Source: Peromyscus leucopus (lineage: Eukaryota; Chordata; Mammalia; Rodentia; Cricetidae). Taken from it: a DNA stretch of 64,000 nucleotides. Below are positions 10,816 through 22,730 of the stretch, piece after piece. Below the pieces are notes generated by a model. The model was not told where the DNA came from and did no database searches. It was given only the letters and a program-made list of their open reading frames with translations. Each line of letters begins with the position of its first letter. The stretch's first letter is position 1. The position numbers and the translations under genes were made by a program. Where the stretch lies: positions 64,989,436 to 65,053,435 of the forward strand of contig NC_051073.1 of NCBI RefSeq assembly GCF_004664715.2, read 5' to 3'.

Positions 10816-11470
10816 TAACCTATGGGGAGGTTATGGGACCCACCCGGGTCTCCCCAGTTCCACTATCAAGTCCTCTCTTCCGGTCTTCTTTCCTGGAAGT
10901 CTCGGATCAGCTGCACAGCTTGGGGAGGTCAGGGCGCAGCAGTGCTGGACATTTCTCTGGTCCTGGTCCTGCAGGAAGAGGCATGGAGGAAGGCAGGCCC
11001 AGAGGTGAGGCTGGAGAAGACACAGTTGGCGCCCTCAGCATCTGACCTACAGAGGCGCAGGGCCGCTTCACGCCCTGAGCAAAGCCAGAATGGAGGAACA
11101 GGAGTTCCCAGGCTCTGAAGGCTGGACGTGCTGGTGCTCCAGAGAGAAGTCAGGGGGGACCCAGGTCCTTGCACTCACAGATATGGGCTGCTGTAACACG
11201 CAAGGAGGGGCTGACCTGGGGGCAATGAACAGTCACCCCAAAAGGGTCTGAGTCATTTGTACAGGTTGACATGTGCCTCCGATGTACTACCTAGAAAGGG
11301 CTCTGGCATGAAATATATTCATGAATTCATCTCCACTTGTTGGGAGCTCATTCAGGTGTGGGAGGGAGGAAGGGAGGGAGGAAGGGAGGGAGGGAAGAAG
11401 AGAAGGGTGGAGTGAGAAACAGAACACAGTATCTCTGATTTGGCTGAAAATGGCCAGCGTGGAGAAATGT
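10816..11470. other. Unique sequence with a purine-rich simple repeat
   Basis: 11359-11406 is a GGGA/GGAA repeat. The rest is unassigned. Overlapping open frames at 10803-11174 in several phases have no recognisable domain. Confidence 0.5.
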
Positions 11471-11858
11471 TTTAGTTTGGTTTCTACAACCATGGTAAAC
11501 TCCATGACCAAAGACGACTTGGGGGTGGAAAGGGTTTATTTCACCTTCTAGTCCATCATGAAGGGAACTGGAGGCAGGAACCTGGAGGCAGGAACTGAAG
11601 TAAAAGCCATGGAGGGGTGCTGCTCACTGGCTTGCTCTCCGTGGCTTGCTCAGACTGCTTTCTTACACAACCCAGGACCACCTGACTAGGGGCGGCAGCT
11701 CCCACAGTGTGCTGGGTCCTTGCACATCAATCATTAATCAAGAAAATGCCCCGCAGACATGCCCACAGCCAATCGGATAGAGACGATTCCTCAACTGAGA
11801 TCCCCTCTTTCAAGATATGCTTTGGTTTTGTCAAGTTAATTAAAAACTAGCCAGCGCA
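11471..11858 (-). repeat. Medium-reiteration rodent repeat (RMER1-like?)
   Basis: It shows, in order, 'gtaaactccatgaccaaag', 'gggtttatttcacctt', 'aacctggaggcaggaactg', 'acaacccaggaccacctg' and 'tcaagttaattaaaaactag'. This is the reverse of the repeat at 4808-5206. It is uninterrupted here. Confidence 0.7.
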
Positions 11859-13992
11859 GGAGAAGAAAAAGGAGCCAAATTAAATTTTAAAAATGACTAT
11901 TAACGTGTATTGACTGTGCATATTAATTGATTCACTATGACGTTTCCGTGGGAGTCTATTTTTACTCAGTTTAACCACTGTTTTAATTCTCTGTAGACAA
12001 ACCCTCCCTAGAGCCCATGAGGAACATTTGCTAACTCCTGCCGGGAGGCCCACAGTCTGCAGGGCTGGCTGGTCAGGACTGCCCTCCATGAAAGGCCGTC
12101 TAGGAAAACAAATGTTGCCTGTTCCTGGTGTTGACAGCGGAAAATAGCAAGGAAAAACACTGGCAAGCTGCCATGTTTCAGCTTGTCCCCTAAGGTGGCA
12201 GGCAGGGCTCCACTGTGGTCCAGCATCTCGGGAGTGCCTCACCGATCCACGGAGGCTGCCAGACCCTTGCCAGAGCTGGCTGTTTCGGTCAGGCACACCT
12301 GTGGCCAGGACCTACCTTGGCAGAGCCAAAGGGTTTGTTGCTAAAGAGGCAGATCCGCTAGAGAGAGCTACGAAGCGTATTTGAGGGTGATTCTTAGTGG
12401 TCCTGGAGGGAGAGACCCCGGGGCTCCTTTAGTTGTCCGCATTTTAAACTCCAACATCCTTGCAAAAGTTAGCTTTTGCCTGAACATTCTCACCCCAAAT
12501 CTCAACGCCAACTGAAAAACTCCATTATACAGCCCCAGATTGATTGCTCCTACAGAAATAGACTTCTCTTATCGCCAGTTACCCAAACCAGACACTGCCA
12601 TTAGTGAAGCTGAATATTCCTGTTGAATATGCCAATAAGCAAACCAGAGGAGTTCAGTGTTTGCTTGGCTATTTGGGCTTTGCATATTGGCTCTGGGTAA
12701 ATTGGTCCCTCAGCACTATGTTAACTGGCGTTTGCTGGGGTGACCTGAACTCACCTTTGGGATGGAGACAGGGAGGGCTGGTGTTCCTGAGTCAGAGTTC
12801 TAGACGATGAGAAGGGACATTGTGCTAAGAGGATGCGGTGTAACTCGCCCCTGAATGGTCCCCTTGAGGCTCTGTCGGCTTCCTGCACTGTTTCAGCCTC
12901 TGTGAGCATGAGAAGCATCAGCCTGACGGACAGGAGCCCACCCTTGGGTGATATTTATCTTCTCTATCTGTAGCCCTGAAGGACTCTGAAGTGAGGGTTT
13001 TCTTTCTCCGGGTAAAAGGGGATGCTGAAGAATCCCGGTGAAGACTATTTGTAAAGGTTGATAAATTCATTTGGGTACCAGGAGAAGTCAGGACGTGAGG
13101 GCATGTGAGCGGCAGCTGTGTCTGCTAAGGCTGGGCTTGTGGGGGAAGACAGGAAGCTGGGCTACCTGCTGACTGGGAGCCACTGTGGGTGGAAGCGACA
13201 GGGGAGGATACCCAGTCAGTACCGGCACTGGATCCACTGGGCTGTGGAGTGGTTACTTCCTGGTGGTGTAAGCGCCATATTTTGAAATGGTGAAGCAGAC
13301 AGGGCTCTCCAGGGACTCTTGCTTCTGTTTGCCATGATTCTCTGTACAGCCAGAGACCTCTGCCGCCCAGCTTCGTCTAGGCTGCTGTGCCATGGTGCCT
13401 GCAGGGATTGTTTACAAGCAGAGTGTTTGTTAGCGGGAAGGCAAGACCTTGCAACTGTTTAGGTTTCTCATACACAACCCAGTTTTAGGTTGTTGCTACC
13501 TCATTAAAGTCTAATCGTTGCTCCTGCGTGCCAGTCAGTTACAAGTAAGGCATTCTCAGAAAAAGAAAAAAAGTAAATCTGTTGCTAGTCAAGCTTCTTG
13601 ATTACGATGGCGGAAAGCATTTATGCACGTGTGAGCCCCAGAGAAACAGGCATTGGGAGTTTACATTACTGGGTAAGGTGGAGAAGTGGATTGAGGAAAT
13701 AGTCAGAAATAGGAAGGGATACAGTTTCCACTTCCTAACTAAGGTGCTGCCCAGGCCAGGCTGCTGACGATGCCTGGTCACAACTGCGGGGAAACAGCCA
13801 CCACTGTCACCACCTGGGACTCTGGGCACTCATGGTGGCTGCGTCTGCTGCCATGGCTACAGTCCCTGGATGGTGTCTGCTGTTGCTGGAATGATCTGCT
13901 GTTCACCGTTCTGGTGGGTCCCAGATGTGGGGCCACCAAGTTACCACAGAATAAGCAAATGTCCACTACGCTTACTCCCTACCAGAGCACAA
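11859..13992. other. About 2.1 kb unique sequence, no gene recognised
   Basis: No SINE, LINE or LTR that I can name. A minus-strand open frame at 11880-12296 (138 codons) begins in AT-rich repeat-flanking DNA and has no domain. 13300-13560 holds no simple repeat. Confidence 0.5.
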
Positions 13993-14127
13993 GATTTTGT
14001 TGTTGTTGGTGTTGGTTTTGTTTGAGATGGGGTATCATATGGTCCATACGGCTCATGTGAGGCTGACCTTGAACTCCTGTCCTTCCTGCCAAGTGCTGGG
14101 ATAACATGGACTGCCATGCCTAGCAAC
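13993..14127 (-). repeat. B1 SINE (old)
   Basis: GTT-rich tail, then 'tttgagatggggtatcat', 'gaggctgaccttgaactcct' and 'caagtgctgggataacatgg', which is a diverged reversed B1. Confidence 0.75.
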
Positions 14128-14214
14128 ATTCGGGTTTTGTTTTAATTATTTCTTTTACCTTGAGCATATGAGAAGTTGGCCTGGGCCGACCTGGGAAGGG
14201 ATAAAAGGAATACC

Positions 14215-15130
14215 AACCAAAGTGTCCAGTAAAAAAACAGCATCAAAGCGACAAGAAACATAGCCCTACTTTAAAGACAATAGTCAGACTCAAAAAAAAA
14301 AAAAAAAAAAAAGTGCAGGCTCTAAATAGACATTTCTTTAAAGGAGGCATTACAAACAGCCAAGCGTCACAGGAAAAAGTTCAGCACCACTAACCCTCAG
14401 GGAACTGCAAACCACAGTAAGATTTCATTTCGGATTCACTCCGATGTTCGTAGTAAGAGAACAGGCAATGTGAAGAACTGGCAAGGGTGTGGAGGAATTG
14501 GAATCTTCATATCTTACTGGGGGGAGGGTGGGGGATGTAAAATGGCACAGCCATTTTGGAAAACAATTTGTGTTTCAAGAAAATAAATGGAGTTATTATA
14601 TGACCTGGTGATTTAATTCCTAGGCATAAATCCAGGAGATGTGAGCATATTTGTTATTTTGGCTAAGACCCTGTACATGAGTGTTTATGGAGGCGTTATT
14701 TACAATGGCCAGAAGGTAAAAACAACCCAGATTTCCATCAACCGATGAATGGAAAAACAAAATATGGTATATCCATACAGTGGAATATTATTTGACTGCA
14801 AAAAGGAATGAGTACTGATGTATGCTGCAGCTGGGATGAACCTTGAAAGCTGTGAAGTAAACATATATGGTTCGATTTCTATACAATATCTAAGACATGC
14901 AAATCTCTAGAAAGACAGCAGATAATGGTTTCTTAGGGTGGGAGGAAGTGTGGGTCTGAGACCGAGAGCTAAAATATATAGACTTTATTTTTGAGACAAT
15001 AAAAATGTCCTAAAATTGGCCATGGCAAAATTTGCATTTAACTGTGGATCTACCAAAAGTAAATGAGCTATTCACCTTAAAGGGAAGAATTATATAATGC
15101 ATGGACTATAACTTCATAAAGCTATTATTC
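14215..15130 (+). repeat. Ancient L1M element, 3' end of ORF2 and 3' UTR
   Basis: Successive blocks follow mammalian L1: 'tagacatttctttaaaggag', 'gggaactgcaaaccacagta', 'ggcaagggtgtggagg', 'ttttggaaaacaatttg', 'ttccatcaaccgatgaatgg' and 'acagtggaatattatttgac'. A 3' UTR ends 'cttcataaagctatta'. The reading frame is broken. The 3' UTR type suggests the L1MA/L1MB group. A pure A-run interrupts it at about 14291-14312. Confidence 0.82.
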
Positions 15131-15455
15131 TAAACAGGAGAAATATTTGCTTACTGCTGAAAACTAAGAAGGAGGAAAACATAGACTTGACTCAACATTA
15201 TCCTGGCACATTCTCTCTTATTTTTTTCCCAGATAAAACTTTTAAAAAAGTATTTATCATATTTTTTAGAAAAGTACCTATTCCCTCTATCCAGCATCTG
15301 TGTGATGTCAGTATCTCTTGGCTTTATGACTTTTGGTAAAATATAATTTTTAGTGATTTACAGTATGTGGGTATCTGGTAAGCTCCCAGAACACTGGTTG
15401 ATTACGCCTGGGCATTTCAATTGTCTCTTCATTTTGCATTCTGCCAAGACTCTTT
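15131..15455. other. AT-rich unique sequence
   Basis: Nothing recognised between the L1M 3' end and the next B2 SINE. Confidence 0.45.
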
Positions 15456-15671
15456 AAAAAAAGAGATTGATTTTATTTATTTTATGTATATGAGTGTTTG
15501 CCTGCCTGCATGTATGTGTACTTAACGCCTCCAGAGGCCAAGAAGAGGGCATTGAATCCCCTGGAACCGGAGTTATAGGCAGTTGTGAGCTGTCACGTGG
15601 GTGCTGAGAATCAAACTCAGGTCCTCTGGAAGAGCAGCCAGTGCTCTTAACCTCTAAGTCATTTCTAGTCC
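15456..15671 (-). repeat. B2 SINE
   Basis: T-rich AT tail on the left, then 'tgcctgcatgtatgtgta', 'ccagaggccaagaagagggc', 'gtgggtgctgagaatcaaac' and 'gccagtgctcttaacc' (reversed tRNA-like head). Flanks ccaagactctt and ccaagattctt form a target duplication with one mismatch. Confidence 0.92.
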
Positions 15672-15740
15672 CAAGATTCTTAATAATTACTAACAACTTG
15701 TTCAGCAAAGGAAATTTGCTCCCTTAAAAGACATCGTTTA

Positions 15741-15948
15741 AGGAGCTGAGATGGCCCAGCAATTAGCACAGGCTGCTCTTCCAAAGACTGAGGATTTGAT
15801 CCCCAGCACCTACATGGTGACTAATAGCTGTCTGTAACTCTGGTCCTAGGGGATCCGACAACTTCTTCAGGCTTCTCTGGTGGGCATTGCACTCACATGG
15901 TGCATAGACATGCGTGCAGGCAAAACACCCAGGCATATTTTAAAAAAA
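15741..15948 (+). repeat. B2 SINE
   Basis: The head 'ggagctgagatggcccagc' is followed by 'ggctgctcttccaaagac', 'cccagcacctacatggtg' and an A-rich tail. Short flanks atcgttta and atcactta look like a decayed target duplication. Confidence 0.88.
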
Positions 15949-17757
15949 TCACTTAAGAGGCAGGAACAATTGTCTGCTTACTCAGCCCCCCTCCCCCAAA
16001 AAAAGAAAAAAGAACCCTGGGTTCTAATCTAGCTTCCCACTCTCTCTGGTTGTGATTTTCCTTCTCCTTCTTCATTCCTGTTGAAAATGGCTTTGTGGGG
16101 TAATATAAGAAGTCGATGGATGCTGGAGTTTTTCCACCTAGTCCATGGGTTGATTGCTATCCGATAACATTCGAGACAACATATTGAATTCCTTCAAGAC
16201 ATAAATACATGCAGACAAAAAGCACAGGAGGTCAGGTGACGGCTGTGGAATCAGAGGCCAGGAAGCAGCTGCTCATGCCAGCTGTGCTGACTGGGCACAG
16301 CTGCACAGGAAGGCAGTGGTGGGCAGGTGAGACACTACCTAATAGGGGCGTTCTTGGTGGTGCTCAGGAAAGGGGTGCCTCCTTAAAAAGGAGGCAAAGG
16401 CAGTGTTAAAAGAGGAGGACTGGGTGGTGGTACTCATATATGATCGATCCCGGCACTGGGAGGTCCAGAGATAGGACAGCAAGCTCCAGGCAAGCCAGAA
16501 CTATCCGGTTGCAAGCAGACATCCAGTCACCTGAAGTGCTCCATACAGAGGAGCAAAGCACAGGGTGCTGGGCTGGGGCTACAGGCCCGGGTGACCGCAG
16601 CAGTGGGAAGGTGGAGAAGGTGAGGAGACACTACAGCCTTCTTCCCCAACTTACCTTCCAGGACACACTGTACCGGGTGCTCCCGACGTGAGAAGGACGG
16701 GTCATCTCCAGCACCTAGGCCAAGAAGACCCCAAAGACGCTGACGTCAGGTGCCCCATTCAGGAGTGACAGAGTCGGATCACCTAAACATGACATCCACA
16801 GCCTGCAAGCCGCACGCACTGTGGTGCCAGTGAGCATTTTTGTGCAACACCCTGAAACAGGGTCGGACCGTGAGGACGGTTCACTCCCTGCTAGGAAGCA
16901 CACTCCTTTACTGATGAGCGCACATTGATTTCCAAGTTAATGTCTCCTTTTGCCTCAGTTTTGCTGTTATAGCTCCAGGGGAACCTCCCTGCCTGCATTT
17001 CCCAGTTGATAACTGGGTATGTCTGCATGAAAGTTATTATTGGGGGGGCGGGGTTTCTTTGTGCATTCCACTACTCAACCCAGGTTTTTTTATTCATTCT
17101 AAAAATTTTCAGGTCAATACAATTTGCAGATTATGACCACTGCAACCCTTCTTCCTTTTTCCAGTCTGTCTTCCTGTTTTCTGCTTTGGTGCCACATTTC
17201 AGAGGAATCTGAATTCCTAGGGGGACTGAGCAGCATTCTTGCCTGTCCTTGACTTTCAAAAGATTGCTCTGAGTGTTTGAAGTTGGTTCAGGATGTTTTT
17301 TTATTGTGTGAAAGAAAGCATTCTATTCCCCACACACACACATCTCCCCCACCAGGAATCAATGTGAATTTTATCAAACATTTAGCCCTTCCTGGAGATG
17401 CCCATGCTGTTTTTCAGTACTTATGGATGCATTCTGCTGAAAAAAGAAAAATACCCCCTGTACCCACTTTTAAGTGGGTTGATTAGATGTAGTGGTGGAA
17501 TCACGAGCGAATATGGGCTTTCTGAGGTCTACCCCCAGTAGACAGCATTCCCAGCACACCATCCCTTTCCAGGTACACCCCTCATTCCAGAGTCACTGCA
17601 GGCTCCCCCAGGAAGGGGAGGTCATGTTTATCTCTTGCCACTCAAAATGTGGACCCTGGACCGACAGCTTCAGCCTCACCAGGGAGCTTATTAGAAATGC
17701 AGAATCTCAGACTGCCTTCAGACCTGGTGATTCCGAGTCTGACATCTGACTAAACAC
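15949..17757. other. Mostly unique sequence, one B1 fragment
   Basis: Apart from a B1-like fragment at 16418-16505 there is nothing I can name. 'ggggggcgggg' at 17042-17052 is a short G/C run. No convincing coding region. Confidence 0.5.
16418..16505 (+). repeat. B1 SINE fragment (diverged)
   Basis: 'actgggtggtggtactca', then 'gatcccggcactgggaggtc' and 'aagctccaggcaagcc' follow the left half of B1. It is truncated on the right. Confidence 0.5.
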
Positions 17758-18085
17758 CTGCGGTAGTTAGAATGAAAACGGTTGCATGGGCTCATGGGAA
17801 CTGGCACTATTGGGAGGCGTGGCCTGGTTGGAGGAAGTGTGTCACTTCCTTTGAGGTCTCTGAAGCTCAGTCCAGGCCTCTTCCTTCTGCCTGCGGATCC
17901 AGATGTAGAACTTTCAGCTACCTCTCCAGCACCATGTCTACCCGCATGCCACCATGCTTCCCATCATGATGATAATGGACTAAATCTCTGAACTGTAAGC
18001 CAGCCCCAATTAAAGGTTTTCCTTTGTAAGAGTTGCTGTGGTCATGGCGTCTCTGCACAGCAAGAGAAACCCTGACTAAGACAGC
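17758..18085 (+). repeat. Rodent MaLR-like repeat ending ...ctgactaagacag
   Basis: Blocks 'ggcactattgggaggcgtgg', 'gttggaggaagtgtgtcac', 'ctacctctccagcaccatgt', 'gataatggactaaatctctg' and 'gagaaaccctgactaagaca' define a common rodent repeat with MaLR-style ends. Exact family name uncertain. Confidence 0.65.
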
Positions 18086-18418
18086 ACCCTCTCCCTCCCA
18101 AAGAGATTCATGCTCACCAATAGCATTCTCAATTAGTGCTGGGTGAGCTTACCCTCCCAACAGGGCAGCCCTCTAGTCCTACCCAACAGATGTTGAAAAA
18201 TATCCCAAGGGTGCTCACGTGTATATGTGAGCATATGGCCAAGGCTGATAGGGAGCAGGTCTGGGGTGTGCACATGTGAATGAGCCCTTGGGGATCTCTG
18301 AGTGCATTACCACAGATGATCAGTGCTAGGCTGTCTGTGCCCATGGCTTGGGAAAGGGGGTGCCCCGAGGTGGAGAAGGGAGGAGAGCAGAGAGGAACCA
18401 AGAGGACAGACAGTGTGT
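18086..18418. other. Unique sequence
   Basis: Nothing recognised. It ends at the target duplication gtgtgt of the next LTR. Confidence 0.5.
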
Positions 18419-18806
18419 TGTAGCTAGAGTTTTCCTGCCTTGCCCACAGTGAGGACAAATCTTTGTCACCCGCCAGTCCCACAGCCGCTCAGACCCAACC
18501 AAGTAAACACAGAGACTTATATTGCTTACAAACTGTATGGCCGTGGCAGGCTTCTTGCTAACTGTTCTTATAGCTTAAATGAATCCATTTCCATAAATCT
18601 ATACCTTGCCACGTGGCTGGTGGCTTACCGGCGTCTTCACATGCTGCTGGTCATGGCGGCGGCTGCAGTGTCTCTCTGCCTCAGCCTTCCGCTCCCAGAA
18701 TTCTCCTCTCTCCTTGTCCCACCTACTTCCTGCCTGGCCACTGGCCAATCAGTGTTTTATTTATTGACCAATCAGAGCAATTTGACATACAGACCATCCC
18801 ACAGCA
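18419..18806 (-). mobile_element. Solo LTR, family A (ERVK-type), 388 bp
   Basis: On the plus strand it begins TGTAGCTAGAG and ends CATCCCACAGCA, with an exact 6-bp target duplication gtgtgt at 18413-18418 and 18807-18812. It is the same length as the copy at 9792-10179 and collinear with it, in opposite orientation. It contains 'attgaccaatcagagc', the reversed CCAAT-like block. No internal retroviral sequence. Confidence 0.92.
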
Positions 18807-18812
18807 GTGTGT

Positions 18813-19240
18813 GCTGACTTTCCATGACCGATGGTAGTCGGTGACCTCCGAAGTGCCCAAATCCGGGGGAAAGGACGCTGTCAGAGGTCTTTAGGTTACT
18901 GGAGAATGGCAGTGAAAGGACTGAGGGACACTGGATTCTTCTTGGCTTTCTGGTCATGAGATGAGCAGCTGGCTCTGCCAGGCACCCCTGCGTTGATGTA
19001 CAGCCTCATTAGAGGTTCAAAGCCACGGGCCCCGATCCTTCAGTAGAACCTGGAAAATCTAGAAGCATGAGCCAAAACAAACCTTTTATTTTTTTTGTAA
19101 AATATCTCAGGTATTTTGTTATAGTAACATGAATCTGACTAACACAGACACTCGAGTCATAAAAGGGACCAGCTAACCCCAGAAGAATTAGATACAATTG
19201 AAAAAAGCAGAACTAATGTCAATATTTTGTTTCCAAAATT
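18813..19240. other. Unique sequence plus a worn repeat end
   Basis: 19040-19147 ends 'gaatctgactaacacag' after 'gcatgagccaaaacaaacc', resembling the end of a rodent MaLR-like repeat. The remainder is unassigned. Confidence 0.45.
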
Positions 19241-19302
19241 GTGATTGCTATCCCCAGATAAAGAGGATATCGTGATTGCTATCCCCAGATAAAGAGGATA
19301 TC
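19241..19302. repeat. Perfect 31-bp tandem duplication
   Basis: The 31 bases at 19241-19271 are repeated exactly at 19272-19302 with no spacer. The unit starts gtgattgctatcccc and ends gaggatatc. No repeat family recognised. Confidence 0.97.
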
Positions 19303-19611
19303 GTATCCGCATCAGAGAAGGATACTGTGTAAAACACTGAGAACAATAAAGAGAGATTCAAAGCGTGGTTAAATAATGGACAGGACATAGAAGCAATTTG
19401 CTATTTGGAAAGGAAATCTTCCAACACAGAACAAATGTACAAAGGTAGAAAATGTTAGTGAAAAGTCAAGAAAACTAGAAAATGGACCAAAAGTTCCAGT
19501 GTTTATCAAACAACGCTTTTAATGGAATTTTAATAGGATTAATTTTAGTTTTGTAAAAATAACATTTATTTACTGTGCGAGGATATGTATGTATGTGAGT
19601 GTGAGTGTGGT
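19303..19611. other. Unique A-rich sequence
   Basis: Nothing recognised. Confidence 0.45.
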
Positions 19612-19798
19612 TGTGTAGCCCTGACTGGCCTCAAGCTCACAGAGAGCCACCAACATTCTGCAGTAGTTCTGGGGTTAAAGGAGTGTGCCCCCATGCCAGG
19701 CCACATCTGATTTTGAAATGTGAGTTCTGGGGATTGATTTTGGGGCTTCAGGATTACAGGGCTGGTACATCTACCTGCTTAACCATCTCCCTGGCCCT
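19612..19798 (-). repeat. B4/RSINE1-type composite SINE
   Basis: A reversed B1-like part ('gtgtagccctgactggcctc', 'ggggttaaaggagtgtgc') is joined to a reversed tRNA-like part ('ctgcttaaccatctccctgg'), the structure of B4/RSINE1 elements. Confidence 0.6.
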
Positions 19799-20144
19799 CA
19801 GATTTAGTCCTAATGGGTTATTTTTAAAACAGAAGAGCTATTTCCTAAACCAAGAGAAGGAGTAGTCAGTCTTCAGACCAAAACAGTCCACAGAATGTCA
19901 GGCAGAGTTCTTGTGGACACATTCTGACGGTGTGGCAGAACTCTGGGGGTCAACACACGATGCCCATAGAGCAAGGGGACCATGGGAGATGAGATTCAGC
20001 TCTGCTGGGGGCTAGAAGCCTGTGGTGTAATGTCCTCACATCCAAGTATGAGTGGACGATAGTATATGAACATGCTATCAAACTGTCAGCAAGAGGTTAG
20101 CACCCCTGCGCCCCAAAGGTTTTCTGTAGGTGAGAAGTGACGAA
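19799..20144. other. Unique sequence
   Basis: Nothing recognised. Confidence 0.45.
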
Positions 20145-20673
20145 GTCGCTGTATTTGTTTCCTGTGGTTATTGTGACTAATAGCCATAACTGAGGTGGCT
20201 TGAAAATATATAAAGTTACTGCATTCTGGAAGATAGAAGACTGAAATTGATATCACTGGCCAAAACGAAGGCACCGGCAGGGCTATGCTCCCTTTAGAAC
20301 TACTCCTGTCTGAACTTGATCCCAGGCCAGGGTTGTTTTTTGTTTGCTCATTTTGTTTTGCTTTATTTGTTCATTTGTATGGTATCTATTTATTTATCTT
20401 GTGACCTCTAATGTACTAGGTTGCCAAGACTGGCCTTGAACTTCTCACCTTCCTGCCTCCTTCCTCCAAGTGCTGTGGTTATAGGCATACACCACCATGC
20501 TTTGCCGGTGTCCCCTGACTCTGCAGCAACATTGCCCCGCTTTTTCCAATCTCTCTCCAAACCACGCCACACCATCTTCTTCTCTGTATCGGGGAAGAAA
20601 TCCCCATCCACTTCTCTCTTACAAGGACAGCGGTGATTGCATTTAGGATACTATTTTATCTCAAAAATCCTTC
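20145..20673 (-). repeat. Ancient mammalian repeat (LTR/MaLR-like), interrupted
   Basis: 'gtttcctgtggttattgtga', 'aaggcaccggcagggctatg' and, after the B1, 'gcatttaggatactatttta' follow the same family as 4628-4800. A B1 is inserted at 20335-20518 and a URR1 element begins at 20682. Confidence 0.45.
20335..20518 (-). repeat. B1 SINE
   Basis: A T/G-rich tail, 'ggttgccaagactggccttg' and 'caagtgctgtggttatagg' mark a reversed, moderately diverged B1 lying inside an older repeat. Confidence 0.72.
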
Positions 20674-20681
20674 CCTTAATC

Positions 20682-20894
20682 CAGTGGTTTTCAACCTGTG
20701 GGTCAGACCACCCCCACATAGAGGTTCCATATCAGATATCTTTCATATCAGATATTTGTGTTATAACTCATAACAGTAGCAAAATTTCAGTTATGAAATA
20801 GCAACAAAATAATTTTGTGGTTTGGGGGGCCACCACAGCACGAGGAACCGTATGTATTAAAGGGTTGTAGCATTGGGAAGGTTGAGAACCACCG
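20682..20894 (-). mobile_element. URR1-like hAT-Charlie nonautonomous DNA transposon
   Basis: Terminal inverted repeats 'cagtggttttcaacc' and 'ggttgagaaccaccg' bound 213 bp, with an exact 8-bp target duplication ccttaatc at 20674-20681 and 20895-20902. Eight-base duplications are the rule for hAT elements. The internal 'cagttatgaaatagcaac' and 'catatcagatatttgtg' blocks match the second copy at 30313-30552. It has no transposase. Confidence 0.9.
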
Positions 20895-20902
20895 CCTTAA
20901 TC

Positions 20903-21825
20903 ATTCTTGTGGGAATCCCCCGCCCCTTGCCACGGGAGTTGATAGTCAAAGACTTCATAGGTAAGGATGCGAATACTTCCAGAAGGCCAGTTTTTAGCCT
21001 ACTCCTGACCAGTCCCGTGCCCCCAAATAAAAATAGAATTTGATGAATTGTTCTGGCAAACCTAAAAGGGACATTTGAAAGAGGATGGGAGACGAGACAG
21101 AGGGCAGCTACAGCTGCTCAGATGTGGAGAAAACTGAAAGGTTGCAGTGTCCCCATGTCTGATCACATGTGGAGGTGAACAATGGAGATTCAATATGGTA
21201 ATGGGCTGATAGATAACATCATCTGTAAAGTCTCATGAAACGCCATTTGCAAGCAGAAGTCCCGAGAAGGCTGAGTCTGAAGACCTAGGCCCCAGGGGAG
21301 TTGATGTTGTGGCTTCCAGTGTGAAGAGAGGCCGAGCTACCGGCGTAAACCCTGGGTAGCAAATCTGGAGATCCTGTAGAGCTGGGGTGGGAGGTGAGGA
21401 GGAGACAGACATCTCAGCTCAGGAGGAGAGAGTCAGTTTGCTCTCCTCTCTCCTCCTTTTGTTCTGTCTGGGCCTCTCCAGAGTGAGAGGATGCCACCCA
21501 CGCCAGTGAGGGTGAGCTTTGCTTTGACCACTGGATCAAATGCTCAATCTCTTCCAGAAACGCACATTCTCAGCCACAGGCGTCATGGCACAGCTCTGAT
21601 GGATTCTCCAGCCCAGACATTCAGGCAGACGCTGCCCTCCCAGGGCAATGACCACGAGCCATTTATAAAGGCAGCTTCCACATAATCACGCCACTGTCTG
21701 TGCAAGGACACGACCTGCCACGCAGCCAGGAATCTGCGCTCCACACCCTTAGCCTCGACAAACACCACACGGGAAGAGAGGAAATTTGTTTTTCTTCTAA
21801 AGCATTCAAGTATGAGTGGCCATGT
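20903..21825. other. Unique sequence
   Basis: Nothing recognised. Short overlapping frames at 21491-21768 lie on both strands and have no domain. Confidence 0.5.
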
Positions 21826-22250
21826 GTCTTAGTTCATTTTATGCGACCTGAAGCTGGGTGATTTACACTTCACACAAAAATATTTCCTGTGCTTCTAGAG
21901 GCTGGAAAGCACAAGAGTGCGAGACTGGTGTCTCTGAGGACTTCTTGAGGTGTCACCCTGTGGCACAAGGTGGAAGATAAAAGGTCAAGAGAATTAGAGT
22001 GAGGAGAGCGGAGAGCAAGAAGAGGCTGACATCTCATAGCAAACCCATTCTTGTCAGTGTGGTGGCTCAGACCTCCACTATCCCTGCACCTGGGAGGCTC
22101 AGGCGAGAGGATCGCCCAGAGTTCAAGGCTAGTTTTGGCTTTAGCATGAGACCCGGCCTAAATAAAAACCAAATAGCAAGAACACACCCACTTCGTGTTC
22201 ATGGCACTGTTCCACGCAGGAGGGGTGAGAACACATGTCTTGTTGTCTGG
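21826..22250 (-). repeat. Old LTR/MaLR-like repeat, interrupted by a B1
   Basis: 'gtcttagttcattttatgcg', 'gaagctgggtgatttacac' and, after the B1, 'ggcactgttccacgcagg' follow an old mammalian LTR-like repeat. Its reading frames, including 21999-22445, are not coding. Confidence 0.45.
22052..22176 (+). repeat. B1 SINE (old, diverged)
   Basis: 'cagtgtggtggctcagacct', 'cctgggaggctcaggcgag', 'cgcccagagttcaaggctag' and an A-rich end make an early B1. Short flanks 'atagcaa' on both sides suggest a target duplication. Confidence 0.6.
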
Positions 22251-22730
22251 AAAGGTCTCATCTCGCAACAGTGTTACAGTAGGACCAGCTTTTCAACACA
22301 TGAACTCTGGGGAATGTGGTCACCAGAGCACTGTGTTCTAACAGAACCCCGTGTTTCAAAGAGCAACAGGATGGTGTACTTGTCAAAGCAAGGCCTGTGG
22401 TGCCTGCCGGGACCCAGGGGCTCACCCATTTGTCAGGAACTCTGAGCTTAGTCACAGACCTCAAGGGCAGGCCCACAGAGACTTAAGGGACCCAACTAAC
22501 ACAAATGCACTGCTGTAGCTTGTCAACTCACAAGCAAGACCAGTTCTTTAAAGTGACGTCCATGGTCCGATGTCACCGGTGGTGAGTGGTTTAGTGTCTT
22601 TCAATTGCTATCCCTTCCTGTGAACCAGCGGAGGTCCGGTGGCTCTGAGCAACATAACCCCTGATAAAAGTGTGAGAGTGCCTGGAGTGAGAGCTGAGAT
22701 TTGAGAAAGCAGGTAGGCTCTGCACTGTCC
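22251..22730. other. Unique sequence
   Basis: Nothing recognised. Confidence 0.45.

Noticed and set aside
21999..22445. 148-codon plus-strand frame
   Set aside because: It lies mostly in an old LTR-like repeat and a B1 SINE.
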